Part shown: positions 34,753 to 42,245 of the stretch, one piece after another
How positions within the stretch are numbered: the stretch's first letter is position 1
Layout: every line of letters starts with the position of its first letter
Program-made: the position numbers and the translations under genes
Source: Clostridiaceae bacterium
Lineage (GTDB): Bacteria; Bacillota; Clostridia; Lachnospirales; Lachnospiraceae
Assembly (NCBI GenBank): GCA_009911065.1
Contig: QXWR01000036.1
Location: forward strand, 1 to 50,613
Length of the DNA: 50,613 bases
Direction: 5' to 3'
The notes under the pieces: generated by a model
Told to the model about the DNA's origin: nothing
Seen by the model: the letters and a program-made list of their open reading frames with translations, nothing else
The model's database searches: none

Positions 34753-35310
34753 ATGGTTTACAATCTTGAGGATTTGAAAAAGGCTTATGAGGAGGGGGAG
34801 CGCTTTAAGTTTCTTTTTTTCTGGGGCCATACACCAGCAAAAGACGGACAGATTTATGAGGCTTGTCTAAGTCAGTGGTGGCAGTGTAAGTTTCAGGTAG
34901 ATGGAGCAGAGTACAGCTGTGCGGAACAGTTTATGATGGCAGAAAAGGCCAGAATGTTTGGGGATAAAGAGATGCTTGATAAAATTATGGAAGCTTCCTT
35001 GCCAAAAGAGATGAAGGCGTATGGCCGTGCCGTGAAAAATTTTAACAAGGAACAGTGGGATGCTTCCTGTTATGATATTGTCAAACGGGGGAATGAGGCG
35101 AAATTTTCACAAAATTCTGAACTTTTGACTTTTTTAAAGGGAACCAGAAAACGAATTTTAGTGGAGGCAAGTCCCAGGGACCGGATTTGGGGAATTGGAA
35201 TGGGGAAGACAAATCCAGATGCGGAGTGTCCGTTAAAGTGGCGGGGGAAAAATCTGCTAGGATTTGCTTTGACTGAGGTGAGAGATTGTTTATGGAAAGA
35301 GGAGGAGTGA
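34753..35310 (+). CDS. NADAR-domain protein (YbiA-like N-glycosidase)
   Basis: A 185-aa protein of the NADAR superfamily. FKFLFFWGHTPAKDGQI, CAEQFMMAEKARMFGD, KFSQNSELLTFLKGT and the late SPRDRIWGIGMG are diagnostic. Family members cleave N-glycosidic bonds: YbiA acts on riboflavin intermediates, and some NADAR proteins remove ADP-ribose from guanine in DNA. The start has GGGAGGAAAA upstream. Its stop is one base before the start of a PARG-type gene, whose ribosome site lies inside its last codons, so the two are translationally coupled. This argues for an ADP-ribose role. Confidence 0.88.
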   Translation: MVYNLEDLKKAYEEGERFKFLFFWGHTPAKDGQIYEACLSQWWQCKFQVDGAEYSCAEQFMMAEKARMFGDKEMLDKIMEASLPKEMKAYGRAVKNFNKEQWDASCYDIVKRGNEAKFSQNSELLTFLKGTRKRILVEASPRDRIWGIGMGKTNPDAECPLKWRGKNLLGFALTEVRDCLWKEEE

Positions 35311-35311
35311 C

Positions 35312-36181
35312 ATGGACCGGAAAGCAGTTGCAAGAGAGACAATGGCAATTATGAAGCAGGGATATTATGTTGTTTCAGGGGGGAAGAAAGTTGAGATAAA
35401 AGAAGAGCTGGAACATTCGGTTACGGCCAGTCGGTTGATTGCGCCAAAGGAAGGGCAGAAGCTTTTGGAGGTTTATGAGACTGGGTATGGGAAAGGAGCG
35501 TCTGGCGATGGGGAGGGTGATTTTTCCACAAAGACAGAGTGGAAAAGCAGGGTGGAGAATCTTTCTACGGTGGATGCTATTTTTAAGCTGGTTCAGGAGG
35601 GAAAGAAAAATATCGGGGTTTTGAATTTTGCCAGTGCAAAGAATCCAGGAGGAGGTTTTCTTAATGGGGCTATGGCACAGGAGGAAAGTTTGGCGGCGTC
35701 CAGTATTTTATATGAGACGCTGGTGGCTCATGAGGAGTATTACCGGGTTAATCGGGCTAACAGTTCTATGATGTATACGGATTACGGAATCTATTCTCCA
35801 GATGTGGTATTTTTCCGGGATGGAAGATTTGCTTTGGTGGAAGAACCTGTAAAGGCTTCTGTACTGACTTTGCCGGCTGTGAATATGGGACAGGTGATTT
35901 TAAAGGGGGAGGATGTAGGGCAGGCGGAACAGGTTATGTTCCGGCGGATGAAGCTGGCCTTGGCCATTTTTGCTGACCAGGGGGTTAAGAATTTGGTCTT
36001 GGGGGCTTATGGCTGTGGTGTGTTTCGCAATGAGCCGAGAAAAGTGGCTATGTGGTGGAAAGAACTTTTGGATGGGGAGATGGGATCGCTGTTTGATTCG
36101 GTGTTTTATGCAGTGCTGGACCGGTCCCGAAATCAAAAGTCCTGTATTGGAGCTTTTGAGGCTTGCTTTTTGGAAAATTAG
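35312..36181 (+). CDS. Bacterial poly(ADP-ribose) glycohydrolase-like protein (TIGR02452 type)
   Basis: A 289-aa macrodomain-fold protein. The PARG signature is intact: NFASAKNPGGGFLNGAMAQEESLAASS contains GGG (113-115), seven residues, then Gln123-Glu124-Glu125, the catalytic pair in bacterial PARGs. LVLGAYGCGVFRN is the second ligand loop, and SPDVVFFRD with LPAVNMG fits the microbial subgroup. It should hydrolyse ADP-ribose-ribose bonds or related O-glycosidic linkages. It is coupled to the NADAR gene. No ADP-ribosyltransferase is seen in the window. A five-copy tandem repeat lies just downstream. Confidence 0.88.
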   Translation: MDRKAVARETMAIMKQGYYVVSGGKKVEIKEELEHSVTASRLIAPKEGQKLLEVYETGYGKGASGDGEGDFSTKTEWKSRVENLSTVDAIFKLVQEGKKNIGVLNFASAKNPGGGFLNGAMAQEESLAASSILYETLVAHEEYYRVNRANSSMMYTDYGIYSPDVVFFRDGRFALVEEPVKASVLTLPAVNMGQVILKGEDVGQAEQVMFRRMKLALAIFADQGVKNLVLGAYGCGVFRNEPRKVAMWWKELLDGEMGSLFDSVFYAVLDRSRNQKSCIGAFEACFLEN

Positions 36182-36223
36182 TGGGAAGTTGAGGAGGGGG
36201 TTTGCGAAATATGGATGGTGAGT

Positions 36224-36314
36224 GATAAGAGATGTAAGTAGGATAAGAGATATAGGTGGGATAAGAGATATAGGTGGGATAAGAGATATAAGTGGGGATA
36301 AGAGATACAAATGG
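36224..36314 (+). repeat. Five tandem copies of an 18-bp unit
   Basis: The unit GATAAGAGATATAGGTGG occurs five times in a row (starts 36224, 36242, 36260, 36278, 36297), with two identical central copies and one extra G before the last. It lies between the PARG gene and guaA. The remainder of this 590-nt gap (36315-36690) is AT-rich and shows nothing I can name. Confidence 0.9.
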
Positions 36315-36694
36315 AACGTAAGGTTTTTTGAATGTAATGGTTTTTAACTATATAGAGGAAAAATGATGGGAAAAGAGGGAAATTATGATTGTTTGCAGTG
36401 AATATGGTTGGAATGTTGGTGAGTTTGGCTATGTGGTATAGGGTGTTTGTGTGGGGATGAGAGGGATACTTTTTATGGCAAACCCATAAATGAATAGTTT
36501 GTTAATGATTGGGCATTAAGCGTTGTTATTTTGAGTGTTGTTGTTTAGATAGTTGCTGTTTTGAATGTTGCTATTTTTTAATACAATGAATTATTTAAAA
36601 AATTAATTTAACAACGGGTTAAAATAATCTATACTTTAAAAAGTTTTATAATTTGTTGATTTATGGGTTTGTCGTGAATATTTTTGGAATGGAC

Positions 36695-36723
36695 TTGTAT
36701 CTTTGGGGTAAATTATGTATAAT
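36695..36723 (+). promoter_or_regulatory. Sigma-A promoter of guaA
   Basis: TTGTAT (36695-36700) and TATAAT (36718-36723) are spaced by 17 nt, about 50 nt before the guaA start. No purine riboswitch is recognised in the leader. Confidence 0.7.
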
Positions 36724-36772
36724 GTTTTTTATTTTAAAGTAACCGTTCAAAAGAACCGTTGGGAGGCATTTT

Positions 36773-38317
36773 GTGAGCAGAGATAAGGTTATCGTAATTG
36801 ATTTTGGCGGTCAGTACAATCAACTGGTGGCACGCCGGGTCCGGGAGTGTAATGTGTACTGTGAGATTTATTCTTATAAAACGGATTTAAACAAGATTCG
36901 GGAGATGAAGCCAAAGGGAATCATTTTGACCGGAGGTCCTGACAGCTGTTATGTAGAAGGAGCGGCTGGATGTGAAAAGGGATTGTTTGATTTAGGGATT
37001 CCGGTGTTAGGGCTGTGTTATGGCGCTCAGCTCATGATGCATGTGTTGGGAGGTCATGTATGCAAGGCTCCGGTTCGGGAATATGGAAAGATTGAAGTGA
37101 TTGTAGATACATCGGTTCCTCTGTTTGCTAATGTTTCAGAACATACCATATGTTGGATGAGCCATAATGATTATATTGAAAGGACAGCTCCAGAGTTTCA
37201 GATTATTGCTCATACAGACAATTGTCCGGCAGCTGCCATGCAATGTGTGAACAGAAAACTATATGCAATTCAGTTTCACCCAGAGGTGCTGCATACCGTA
37301 GAGGGCACAAAGATTTTGTCTAATTTTGTCCATGGAATCTGCGGGTGTACTGGGGATTGGAGAATGGATGCATTTGTGGCTAATTCTGTGAAAGCTATTC
37401 GGCAGAAGGTGGGAAAGGGGAAGGTTCTCTGTGCATTGTCGGGAGGAGTGGATTCTTCTGTGGCAGCGGTAATGTTAGCAAAAGCAGTGGGAGAGCAACT
37501 GACCTGCGTGTTTGTGGATCATGGTCTGCTAAGAAAAAATGAAGGGGATGAAGTGGAGGAAGTTTTTGGTCCTTCTGGTCCTTATAATCTGAATTTTGTC
37601 CGGGTAAATGCTAAGGAGCGGTTTTATGAAAAGCTGAAGGGCATAGAGGAGCCAGAACAGAAACGGAAAATTATTGGGGAAGAATTTATCCGGGTTTTTG
37701 AGGAGGAAGCTAAAAAGATTGGGGCAGTGGATTTTTTGGTCCAGGGGACGATTTATCCGGATGTGGTGGAGAGTGGTCTGGGAGGGGAATCTTCTGTGAT
37801 TAAATCTCATCACAATGTGGGCGGATTGCCGGATTACGTGGATTTTAAAGAGATTATTGAGCCGTTGAGGGATTTGTTTAAGGATGAAGTGCGTCAGGCT
37901 GGATTGGAACTTGGTATTCCGAATCGATTGGTTTTCCGACAGCCGTTTCCGGGTCCGGGGCTTGGGATTCGTATTGTGGGTGAGGTGACTGCCGAGAAGG
38001 TGCGCATGGTGCAGGAGGCGGATGCTATTTATCGGGAGGAGATGGCAAAGGCAGGTTTGGACAGAAGCGTGGGACAGTATTTTGCGGCTTTGACGAATAT
38101 GCGTTCTGTGGGAGTTATGGGGGATGAGAGGACCTATGATTATGCAGTGGCGCTGCGGGCGGTGAATACGGTTGATTTTATGACGGCGGAGGCGGCAGAG
38201 TTGCCTTGGGAGGTGCTTGGCCGGGTGGCAAGTAGAATTGTTAATGAGGTGGAACATGTGAATCGGGTGTTGTATGATTGTACGGGGAAGCCGCCGGGGA
38301 CGATTGAGTTCGAATAA
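36773..38317 (+). CDS. guaA: GMP synthase (glutamine-hydrolysing)
   Basis: A 514-aa enzyme converting XMP to GMP. The N-terminal amidotransferase domain has the nucleophile in GLCYGAQLM and the His/Glu in IQFHPEV. The ATP-pyrophosphatase domain has [12 protein letters not shown], and the C-terminal dimerisation domain ends KPPGTIEFE. The start codon is GTG after GGGAGG. Its 3' end is a known integration hotspot for mobilizable elements with tyrosine recombinases, and here two such elements follow. The last codons probably belong to the attachment site, so the gene stays intact after integration. Confidence 0.97.
   Translation: MSRDKVIVIDFGGQYNQLVARRVRECNVYCEIYSYKTDLNKIREMKPKGIILTGGPDSCYVEGAAGCEKGLFDLGIPVLGLCYGAQLMMHVLGGHVCKAPVREYGKIEVIVDTSVPLFANVSEHTICWMSHNDYIERTAPEFQIIAHTDNCPAAAMQCVNRKLYAIQFHPEVLHTVEGTKILSNFVHGICGCTGDWRMDAFVANSVKAIRQKVGKGKVLCALSGGVDSSVAAVMLAKAVGEQLTCVFVDHGLLRKNEGDEVEEVFGPSGPYNLNFVRVNAKERFYEKLKGIEEPEQKRKIIGEEFIRVFEEEAKKIGAVDFLVQGTIYPDVVESGLGGESSVIKSHHNVGGLPDYVDFKEIIEPLRDLFKDEVRQAGLELGIPNRLVFRQPFPGPGLGIRIVGEVTAEKVRMVQEADAIYREEMAKAGLDRSVGQYFAALTNMRSVGVMGDERTYDYAVALRAVNTVDFMTAEAAELPWEVLGRVASRIVNEVEHVNRVLYDCTGKPPGTIEFE
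38306..38313 (+). other. Probable attL core at the guaA 3' end
   Basis: GAGTTCGA within the last guaA codons recurs at 48808-48815, just after the first element. The exact crossover is uncertain because the shared core is only 8 bp, but the position matches guaA-targeting integrases. Confidence 0.45.
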
Positions 38318-38324
38318 CGGATAC

Positions 38325-38363
38325 AATCCCGGAAATGCTGATAAAATGGGCATTTCCGGGATT
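38325..38363 (+). terminator. Hairpin after guaA, possible terminator
   Basis: AATCCCGGAAATGC pairs perfectly with GCATTTCCGGGATT (14 bp, 11-nt loop). The T tail is weak (GCTTTAT). It may end guaA transcription or be part of the element end. Confidence 0.55.
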
Positions 38364-38374
38364 GCTTTATGCCG

Positions 38375-38396
38375 TTTGGCTCTAAAATGGCTCTAA
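38375..38396 (+). repeat. Paired 11-bp integrase arm-type repeats, left end of element 1
   Basis: TTTGGCTCTAA and AATGGCTCTAA stand head to tail. A second pair of the same type lies at 48685-48706 near the other end of the element. Confidence 0.65.
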
Positions 38397-38453
38397 TTAT
38401 CTAATGAATACTGGATTTGGGGCGGGTATCATGATACCTGCTTTTTCTATTTG

Positions 38454-38999
38454 CTAATTTTCGGGATATATTTTAACTGCTATTCCAGTAGTACCTTTTT
38501 TCACAATTCTGTTCGTATCAACTAAATGCTGTTTAATTTGTTCACAAGTTTCATTCATTTGTTCCAGTTCATGCTGAAAAGCGGCTTCGCTTGGAAATGC
38601 GTCTTTGGAAGCAATCAAATTTTCCTGCAATTTCTTAGCTTTTGCAAACTTGGCAAGTCGGTTGTTGATTTCCGGGTTTTTAAAACGAATATATATCGTG
38701 CCGGGAATGAGGTTGCCCTCACTGTCTTTTTCTCCGTCAATCTCCATATCTATCTGCTCGTCCATTTTAAAAAGCAATGTAAGCACATCAGAAGCAGTTT
38801 CTATATCAAAGTCTGTGAAAACATTGATACTCACACCCAAAGCATTAGCGATTTTTAAAAGTTGGTCGGGTTTTGGGTTTCTGCTCCCCAATTCATATTT
38901 GCGAATAGTAGTTCCGTCAATTCCTGCCAGTTCTCCTAACGTATTCTGTGAAATTCCCCGAATATTTCGGAATGTCTTGATTTTTTCTCCTACTGTCAT
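38454..38999 (-). CDS. HTH (XRE/Cro-CI) repressor of element 1
   Basis: A 181-aa regulator. The N-terminal helix-turn-helix is MTVGEKIKTFRNIRGISQNTLGELAG with TTIRKYELGSRNPKPDQL. The rest is a helical, charged domain without a peptidase motif. It is divergent from the xis-int operon, with three related operators in the intervening region (39035-39152). It is therefore probably the repressor of excision. The start at 38999 has AAAGGAG upstream. Its plan is copied in element 2 by the 186-aa repressor at 48996-49556. Confidence 0.88.
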   Translation of the reverse strand: MTVGEKIKTFRNIRGISQNTLGELAGIDGTTIRKYELGSRNPKPDQLLKIANALGVSINVFTDFDIETASDVLTLLFKMDEQIDMEIDGEKDSEGNLIPGTIYIRFKNPEINNRLAKFAKAKKLQENLIASKDAFPSEAAFQHELEQMNETCEQIKQHLVDTNRIVKKGTTGIAVKIYPEN

Positions 39000-39034
39000 A
39001 GGACAACTCCTTTAATATTGATAATGAAAATAAT

Positions 39035-39152
39035 AGGGACATTTGTATTCTATCATATCCATTGAGAATAAGCAAATAAATATTAAAAAATATATTGACA
39101 AGGGACAAATGAGCCTGTATAATTCCAATATAGACAAGGGACAAAAGTGCCT
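39035..39152. promoter_or_regulatory. Three related operators around the xis-int promoter
   Basis: AGGGACAAATGAGCCT (39101-39116) and AGGGACAAAAGTGCCT (39137-39152) are imperfect palindromes 36 bp apart. One lies in the promoter spacer and one just after the start point. A weaker third copy, AGGGACATTTGTATTCT, lies at 39035-39051 near the repressor gene. They are likely repressor sites. Confidence 0.6.
39095..39123 (+). promoter_or_regulatory. Consensus sigma-A promoter of xis-int (element 1)
   Basis: TTGACA (39095-39100) and TATAAT (39118-39123) are spaced by 17 nt, the spacer being filled by a repressor-type operator. Confidence 0.8.
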
Positions 39153-39176
39153 AACTAAAAAACAGGAGGACATTGA

Positions 39177-39371
39177 ATGGAGAATGGAAAGAAAATGTAT
39201 GTAACGGCAGAGGAAGCGGCTGAAATGCTTGGCGTATCAACGGGCTATGCCTATAAGATTATCCGGGGGCTGAATGAGGAACTGAAAGCTAAGGGCTATC
39301 GGACAATCTGCGGCAAAGTCCCGACAAAATACTTTGAAGAAAAATTTTACGGTCTGACCGTAGCCATGTAG
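39177..39371 (+). CDS. Excisionase-like small HTH protein
   Basis: A 64-aa protein with a MerR/Xis-type winged helix (MYVTAEEAAEMLGVSTGYAYKIIRGLNEEL). It sits 15 nt before the integrase gene, downstream of the regulated promoter, with AGGAGG 8 nt before its start. Excisionase function is inferred from size, fold and position. Element 2 has a related 59-aa protein in the same place. Confidence 0.8.
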   Translation: MENGKKMYVTAEEAAEMLGVSTGYAYKIIRGLNEELKAKGYRTICGKVPTKYFEEKFYGLTVAM

Positions 39372-39386
39372 GAAAGGAGAGATTTT

Positions 39387-40451
39387 ATGTCAGCGACAAG
39401 GGACGGAAAGATGTGGCGTTGCCAGTTCTATTATAAGGACTGGCAGGGCGTAAGCCACAAGAAAAACAAGCGGGGATTTAAGACAAAAGCGGAAGCGGAG
39501 CAATGGGAGCGTGACTTTCTGCAACAGCAGCAGAGGAATTTAGACATCAATTTTGAAAATTTCGTACAAATCTATTATGAGGATATGGAACACCGTCTGC
39601 GTGAAAACACCATGCGTACAAAGAAATTCATTATTGATTTGAAAATCATTCCATATTTCAAGAAAAAGAACATGAACGAGATTAAGGCTTCCGACATTCG
39701 GGCGTGGCAAAATGCGCTGATGAAAAAAGGCTATTCGGAAACATATCTGAAAACGGTCAATAATCAGTTGTCGGCTATCTTCAATTATGCGGTTCGGTAT
39801 TATGACTTGAAAGACAATCCTTGCCGGAAAGCTGGGAGTATCGGAAAGAGCCACGCCGGGGAAAAGGAGTTTTGGACGAAGCAGGAATTTAAGCAGTTTC
39901 TTGTGACTGTGGAGAACAAGCCGGAAACAAAAATGGCATTTCTTCTCCTTTACTGGACGGGCATGAGGATTGGGGAATTACTTGCTATAACCTATAATGA
40001 TATTGATTTAGAGAAGCGTACCATTTCCGTAAATAAATCTTATCAGCGGATAGAGGGCAGGGACATTATCACACCGCCTAAAACGCCAAAGAGCAAGCGT
40101 ATCATAACGATACCGCCATTTCTGACAGAAGAATTAAAGGAGTATATTTCACATTTGTACGGAATTATGGCAGACGAAAGAATGTTCCGTTTTACAAAAT
40201 CCTATATGGAGCATGAAATTATCAGAGGTATCAAGGCTTCCGGGGTAAAAAGAATACGTTTGCACGATATTCGTCATAGTCACGCTTCGTTACTTGTGGA
40301 AATGGGATTTACGCCATTAGCGATTGCGGAACGGTTGGGGCATGAGAAAATCGAAACAACATTAAATACTTATTCACATTTATATCCCAATAAGCAGGGG
40401 GAACTTGCGGATAAATTGGAGATTGAGAACAGCAGGGAGGAAGAAGAATGA
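39387..40451 (+). CDS. Tyrosine-type site-specific integrase, element 1
   Basis: A 354-aa recombinase. An N-terminal arm-binding domain (WRCQFYYKDWQGVSHKKNKRGF) and an SAM-like core-binding domain (~60-145) are followed by the catalytic domain with Arg in WTGMRIGELLA, His-x-x-Arg in LHDIRHSHAS, and the nucleophile Tyr in TLNTYSHLY. All catalytic residues are present. The ribosome site is AAAGGAG. The MobC-like gene starts inside its stop codon (ATGA). It should integrate the element at the guaA 3' end. Confidence 0.95.
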   Translation: MSATRDGKMWRCQFYYKDWQGVSHKKNKRGFKTKAEAEQWERDFLQQQQRNLDINFENFVQIYYEDMEHRLRENTMRTKKFIIDLKIIPYFKKKNMNEIKASDIRAWQNALMKKGYSETYLKTVNNQLSAIFNYAVRYYDLKDNPCRKAGSIGKSHAGEKEFWTKQEFKQFLVTVENKPETKMAFLLLYWTGMRIGELLAITYNDIDLEKRTISVNKSYQRIEGRDIITPPKTPKSKRIITIPPFLTEELKEYISHLYGIMADERMFRFTKSYMEHEIIRGIKASGVKRIRLHDIRHSHASLLVEMGFTPLAIAERLGHEKIETTLNTYSHLYPNKQGELADKLEIENSREEEE

Positions 40452-40837
40452 GCGGAGTGCATAAATACCCGACAATCAGCTTTCGCATTTCCCCCAGAGA
40501 GAGGGAAGAAATCGAAGCGAAGATTTTAGCAAGCGGACTTTCTAAGAAAGATTATTTTGTCCGTTCCTGCATTTATAACCGGGTGTGCGTGGTCGGTAAA
40601 AAAGAACTGGTTTATCAGTTGGTAGAGGAACTAAAGATAATGCAGACAAATATCCGGGAAGTGACAGAACAGTTTGAAAAGACAGAGATTGATTTAACGC
40701 CGGAGGGATTGGAAGATATGCGGAATGACTGTCTTGATATGCTGAAAGCTATCCTGTGGGTGTTGGACGGAGCAAAATATCTGTGGCAGGGAAATACCAA
40801 CGGAGAAGAAAAAAGCCCCGACAGCGGCAACTGTTAG
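40448..40837 (+). CDS. MobC-like relaxosome accessory protein
   Basis: A 129-aa protein with a ribbon-helix-helix-like N-terminus (TISFRISPREREEIEAKILASGLSKKDYFVRSCI) and a helical tail, as in plasmid MobC/TraJ-type accessory proteins that help the relaxase at oriT. It overlaps the integrase stop by four bases. Its own stop lies inside a nested hairpin (40814-40841). A relaxase gene lies 1.4 kb downstream. The name rests on pattern and position. Confidence 0.7.
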   Translation: MSGVHKYPTISFRISPREREEIEAKILASGLSKKDYFVRSCIYNRVCVVGKKELVYQLVEELKIMQTNIREVTEQFEKTEIDLTPEGLEDMRNDCLDMLKAILWVLDGAKYLWQGNTNGEEKSPDSGNC

Positions 40838-40905
40838 GGCTGTGATAACTGGAAAACCTCTGTTATCAACCTCACAATATCAGTATAGCAGAGGTTTCTT
40901 CCAGT
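40814..40905 (+). other. Two consecutive hairpins between mobC-like and repA-like genes
   Basis: The first is a nested stem AGCCC/GGGCT with inner GACAG/CTGTT (40814-40841). The second pairs ACTGGAAAACCTCTG (40848-40862) with CAGAGGTTTCTTCCAGT (40889-40905), with a two-base bulge. Neither has a T tail. They could be transcription attenuators or part of a replication origin. Confidence 0.5.
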
Positions 40906-40935
40906 GGCAACGATTTTTCAGAAATAGAGGGCATT

Positions 40936-41913
40936 ATGGAAGAAACAAAAATCGAATTACAGTTGATTAAATTGTCGGAGATACAGTCGCAGGAAGTTTC
41001 TTGGCTGTGGTTTCCATTTATCCCCTATGGCAAGTTGACAATCATTCAAGGCGACCCGGGCGATGGAAAGACAACATTTATACTGAACATAGCAGCGAAG
41101 CTGTCTAAGGGAGAAAATTTAGACGGAGGAATGAATTTTACAGAGCCTTTGAATGTAATCTATCAGAGTGCGGAGGACGGTCTTGCTGATACAGTAAAGC
41201 CCCGGTTAGAACAGGCAGGGGCAGACTGTGAGAAAATCTCTGTCATTGACGAAAGGATAAAATCCCTATCTATGATAGATATACGGCTGGAAGAAGCTGT
41301 TATAAAGACAGGTGCAAAGTTGCTGATTTTAGACCCGATACAAGCCTATTTGGGCGGTGGCATGGATATGAACAGAGCAAACGAAGCAAGGGATATGACA
41401 AAGAAATTAGCAGCACTGGCAGAAAAATACCAGTGTGCGATTGTCCTTGTCGGTCACATGAACAAGGCGGCGGGAAATAAGGCAGCATATCGGGGAATGG
41501 GTTCGATTGATTTTTTTGCAGTCGCAAGAAGCGTTCTCTTAGTTGGCAGGATAGAGGGAGAAGAAAATATAAGGGCTGTGGTGCAGATTAAAAACAACCT
41601 TGCGGCGTTCGGACACCCAAAAGCGTTTGCGCTGTCAGAGAACGGTTTTCAATGGCTTGGAGATTATGAGATTACGGCTGATGAAGTGTTAGGCGGTATT
41701 GCTCCGAAAGCAAATAAATTGGAGCAGGCGAAGCGGTTACTCCGGGAACTGGCAGAAACAAACAACGCCATGCAGAGCAATGAGATTTTCAGTCTTGCGG
41801 ACGAACAGGGTATATCGAAGCGGACACTGGAAAATGCGAAGAAAGAGTTAGGCGTCCGGGCAAAGCGGATAAACAATACGTGGTACTGGGAACTGGATAA
41901 AATCAGACAGTGA
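40936..41913 (+). CDS. RepA-like AAA ATPase
   Basis: A 325-aa RecA/DnaB-fold ATPase with Walker A in IIQGDPGDGKTTF, Walker B in KLLILDPIQAYLGG, and IVLVGHMNKAAGNKAAYRGMGS as the switch region. This is the RepA (RSF1010-like) helicase type common in integrative elements. A C-terminal winged-helix segment (SNEIFSLADEQGISKRTLENAKKEL) may bind DNA. It probably supports replication of the excised circle. The start has AGAGG just upstream; two hairpins precede it. Confidence 0.85.
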   Translation: MEETKIELQLIKLSEIQSQEVSWLWFPFIPYGKLTIIQGDPGDGKTTFILNIAAKLSKGENLDGGMNFTEPLNVIYQSAEDGLADTVKPRLEQAGADCEKISVIDERIKSLSMIDIRLEEAVIKTGAKLLILDPIQAYLGGGMDMNRANEARDMTKKLAALAEKYQCAIVLVGHMNKAAGNKAAYRGMGSIDFFAVARSVLLVGRIEGEENIRAVVQIKNNLAAFGHPKAFALSENGFQWLGDYEITADEVLGGIAPKANKLEQAKRLLRELAETNNAMQSNEIFSLADEQGISKRTLENAKKELGVRAKRINNTWYWELDKIRQ

Positions 41914-42059
41914 CGGACGGGCAAGGTAACAGCGCAACAATGCAGGGTATTAGAATTTTGCAGTCTTGGAATTGCGCTCTTGAAGATTGCAAGGTTGCAA
42001 AAATTATAGACATTGCAATGTTGCGCTGTTGGGAAAGAGCCGGAAAGCGGCGGTAACAA

Positions 42060-42216
42060 GGCGGCGAAAAGCCGCCCACCGTCCGAAGGACGGAAAGCCC
42101 CCGGCAGGGCGCAAAACCTGCTTGCAGGTTGCATTTTTGATAGGCTTGCCTGTCAAAAGTGCTTTTGCGTTACTTTCGCAGAAAGTAACAAAGGCTATGC
42201 GCCGTATCCGGCGCTC
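42060..42216. other. Hairpin-rich region, probable oriT
   Basis: A GC-rich intergenic stretch before the relaxase has several stems in a row: GGCGGC/GCCGCC, CCGTCC/GGACGG, AACCTGC/GCAGGTT, and GTTACTTTC-GCA-GAAAGTAAC (42169-42189). Position beside mob genes makes an origin of transfer likely. No experimentally known nic site was recognised. Confidence 0.5.
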
Positions 42217-42245
42217 ATTACCCGATAGGGAGAAAGGGAAATTGA

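Noticed and set aside
35900..36310. Minus-strand frame with repeated Ile-Pro-Leu-Ser-type residues at 36224-36310
   Set aside because: The repeated residues come from the 18-bp tandem repeat and the rest is antisense to the PARG gene.
36224..36314. CRISPR array
   Set aside because: The 18-bp units are contiguous with no spacers, and there are no cas genes.
36600..36772. Purine riboswitch or G-box before guaA
   Set aside because: The AT-rich leader lacks the conserved junction and loop sequences; only a sigma-A promoter is supported.
37529..38353. 274-aa open frame on the minus strand opposite guaA
   Set aside because: It is antisense to the conserved ATP-pyrophosphatase and C-terminal domains of guaA, has a biased His/Pro/Ile composition and no ribosome site. 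It is a frame shadow.
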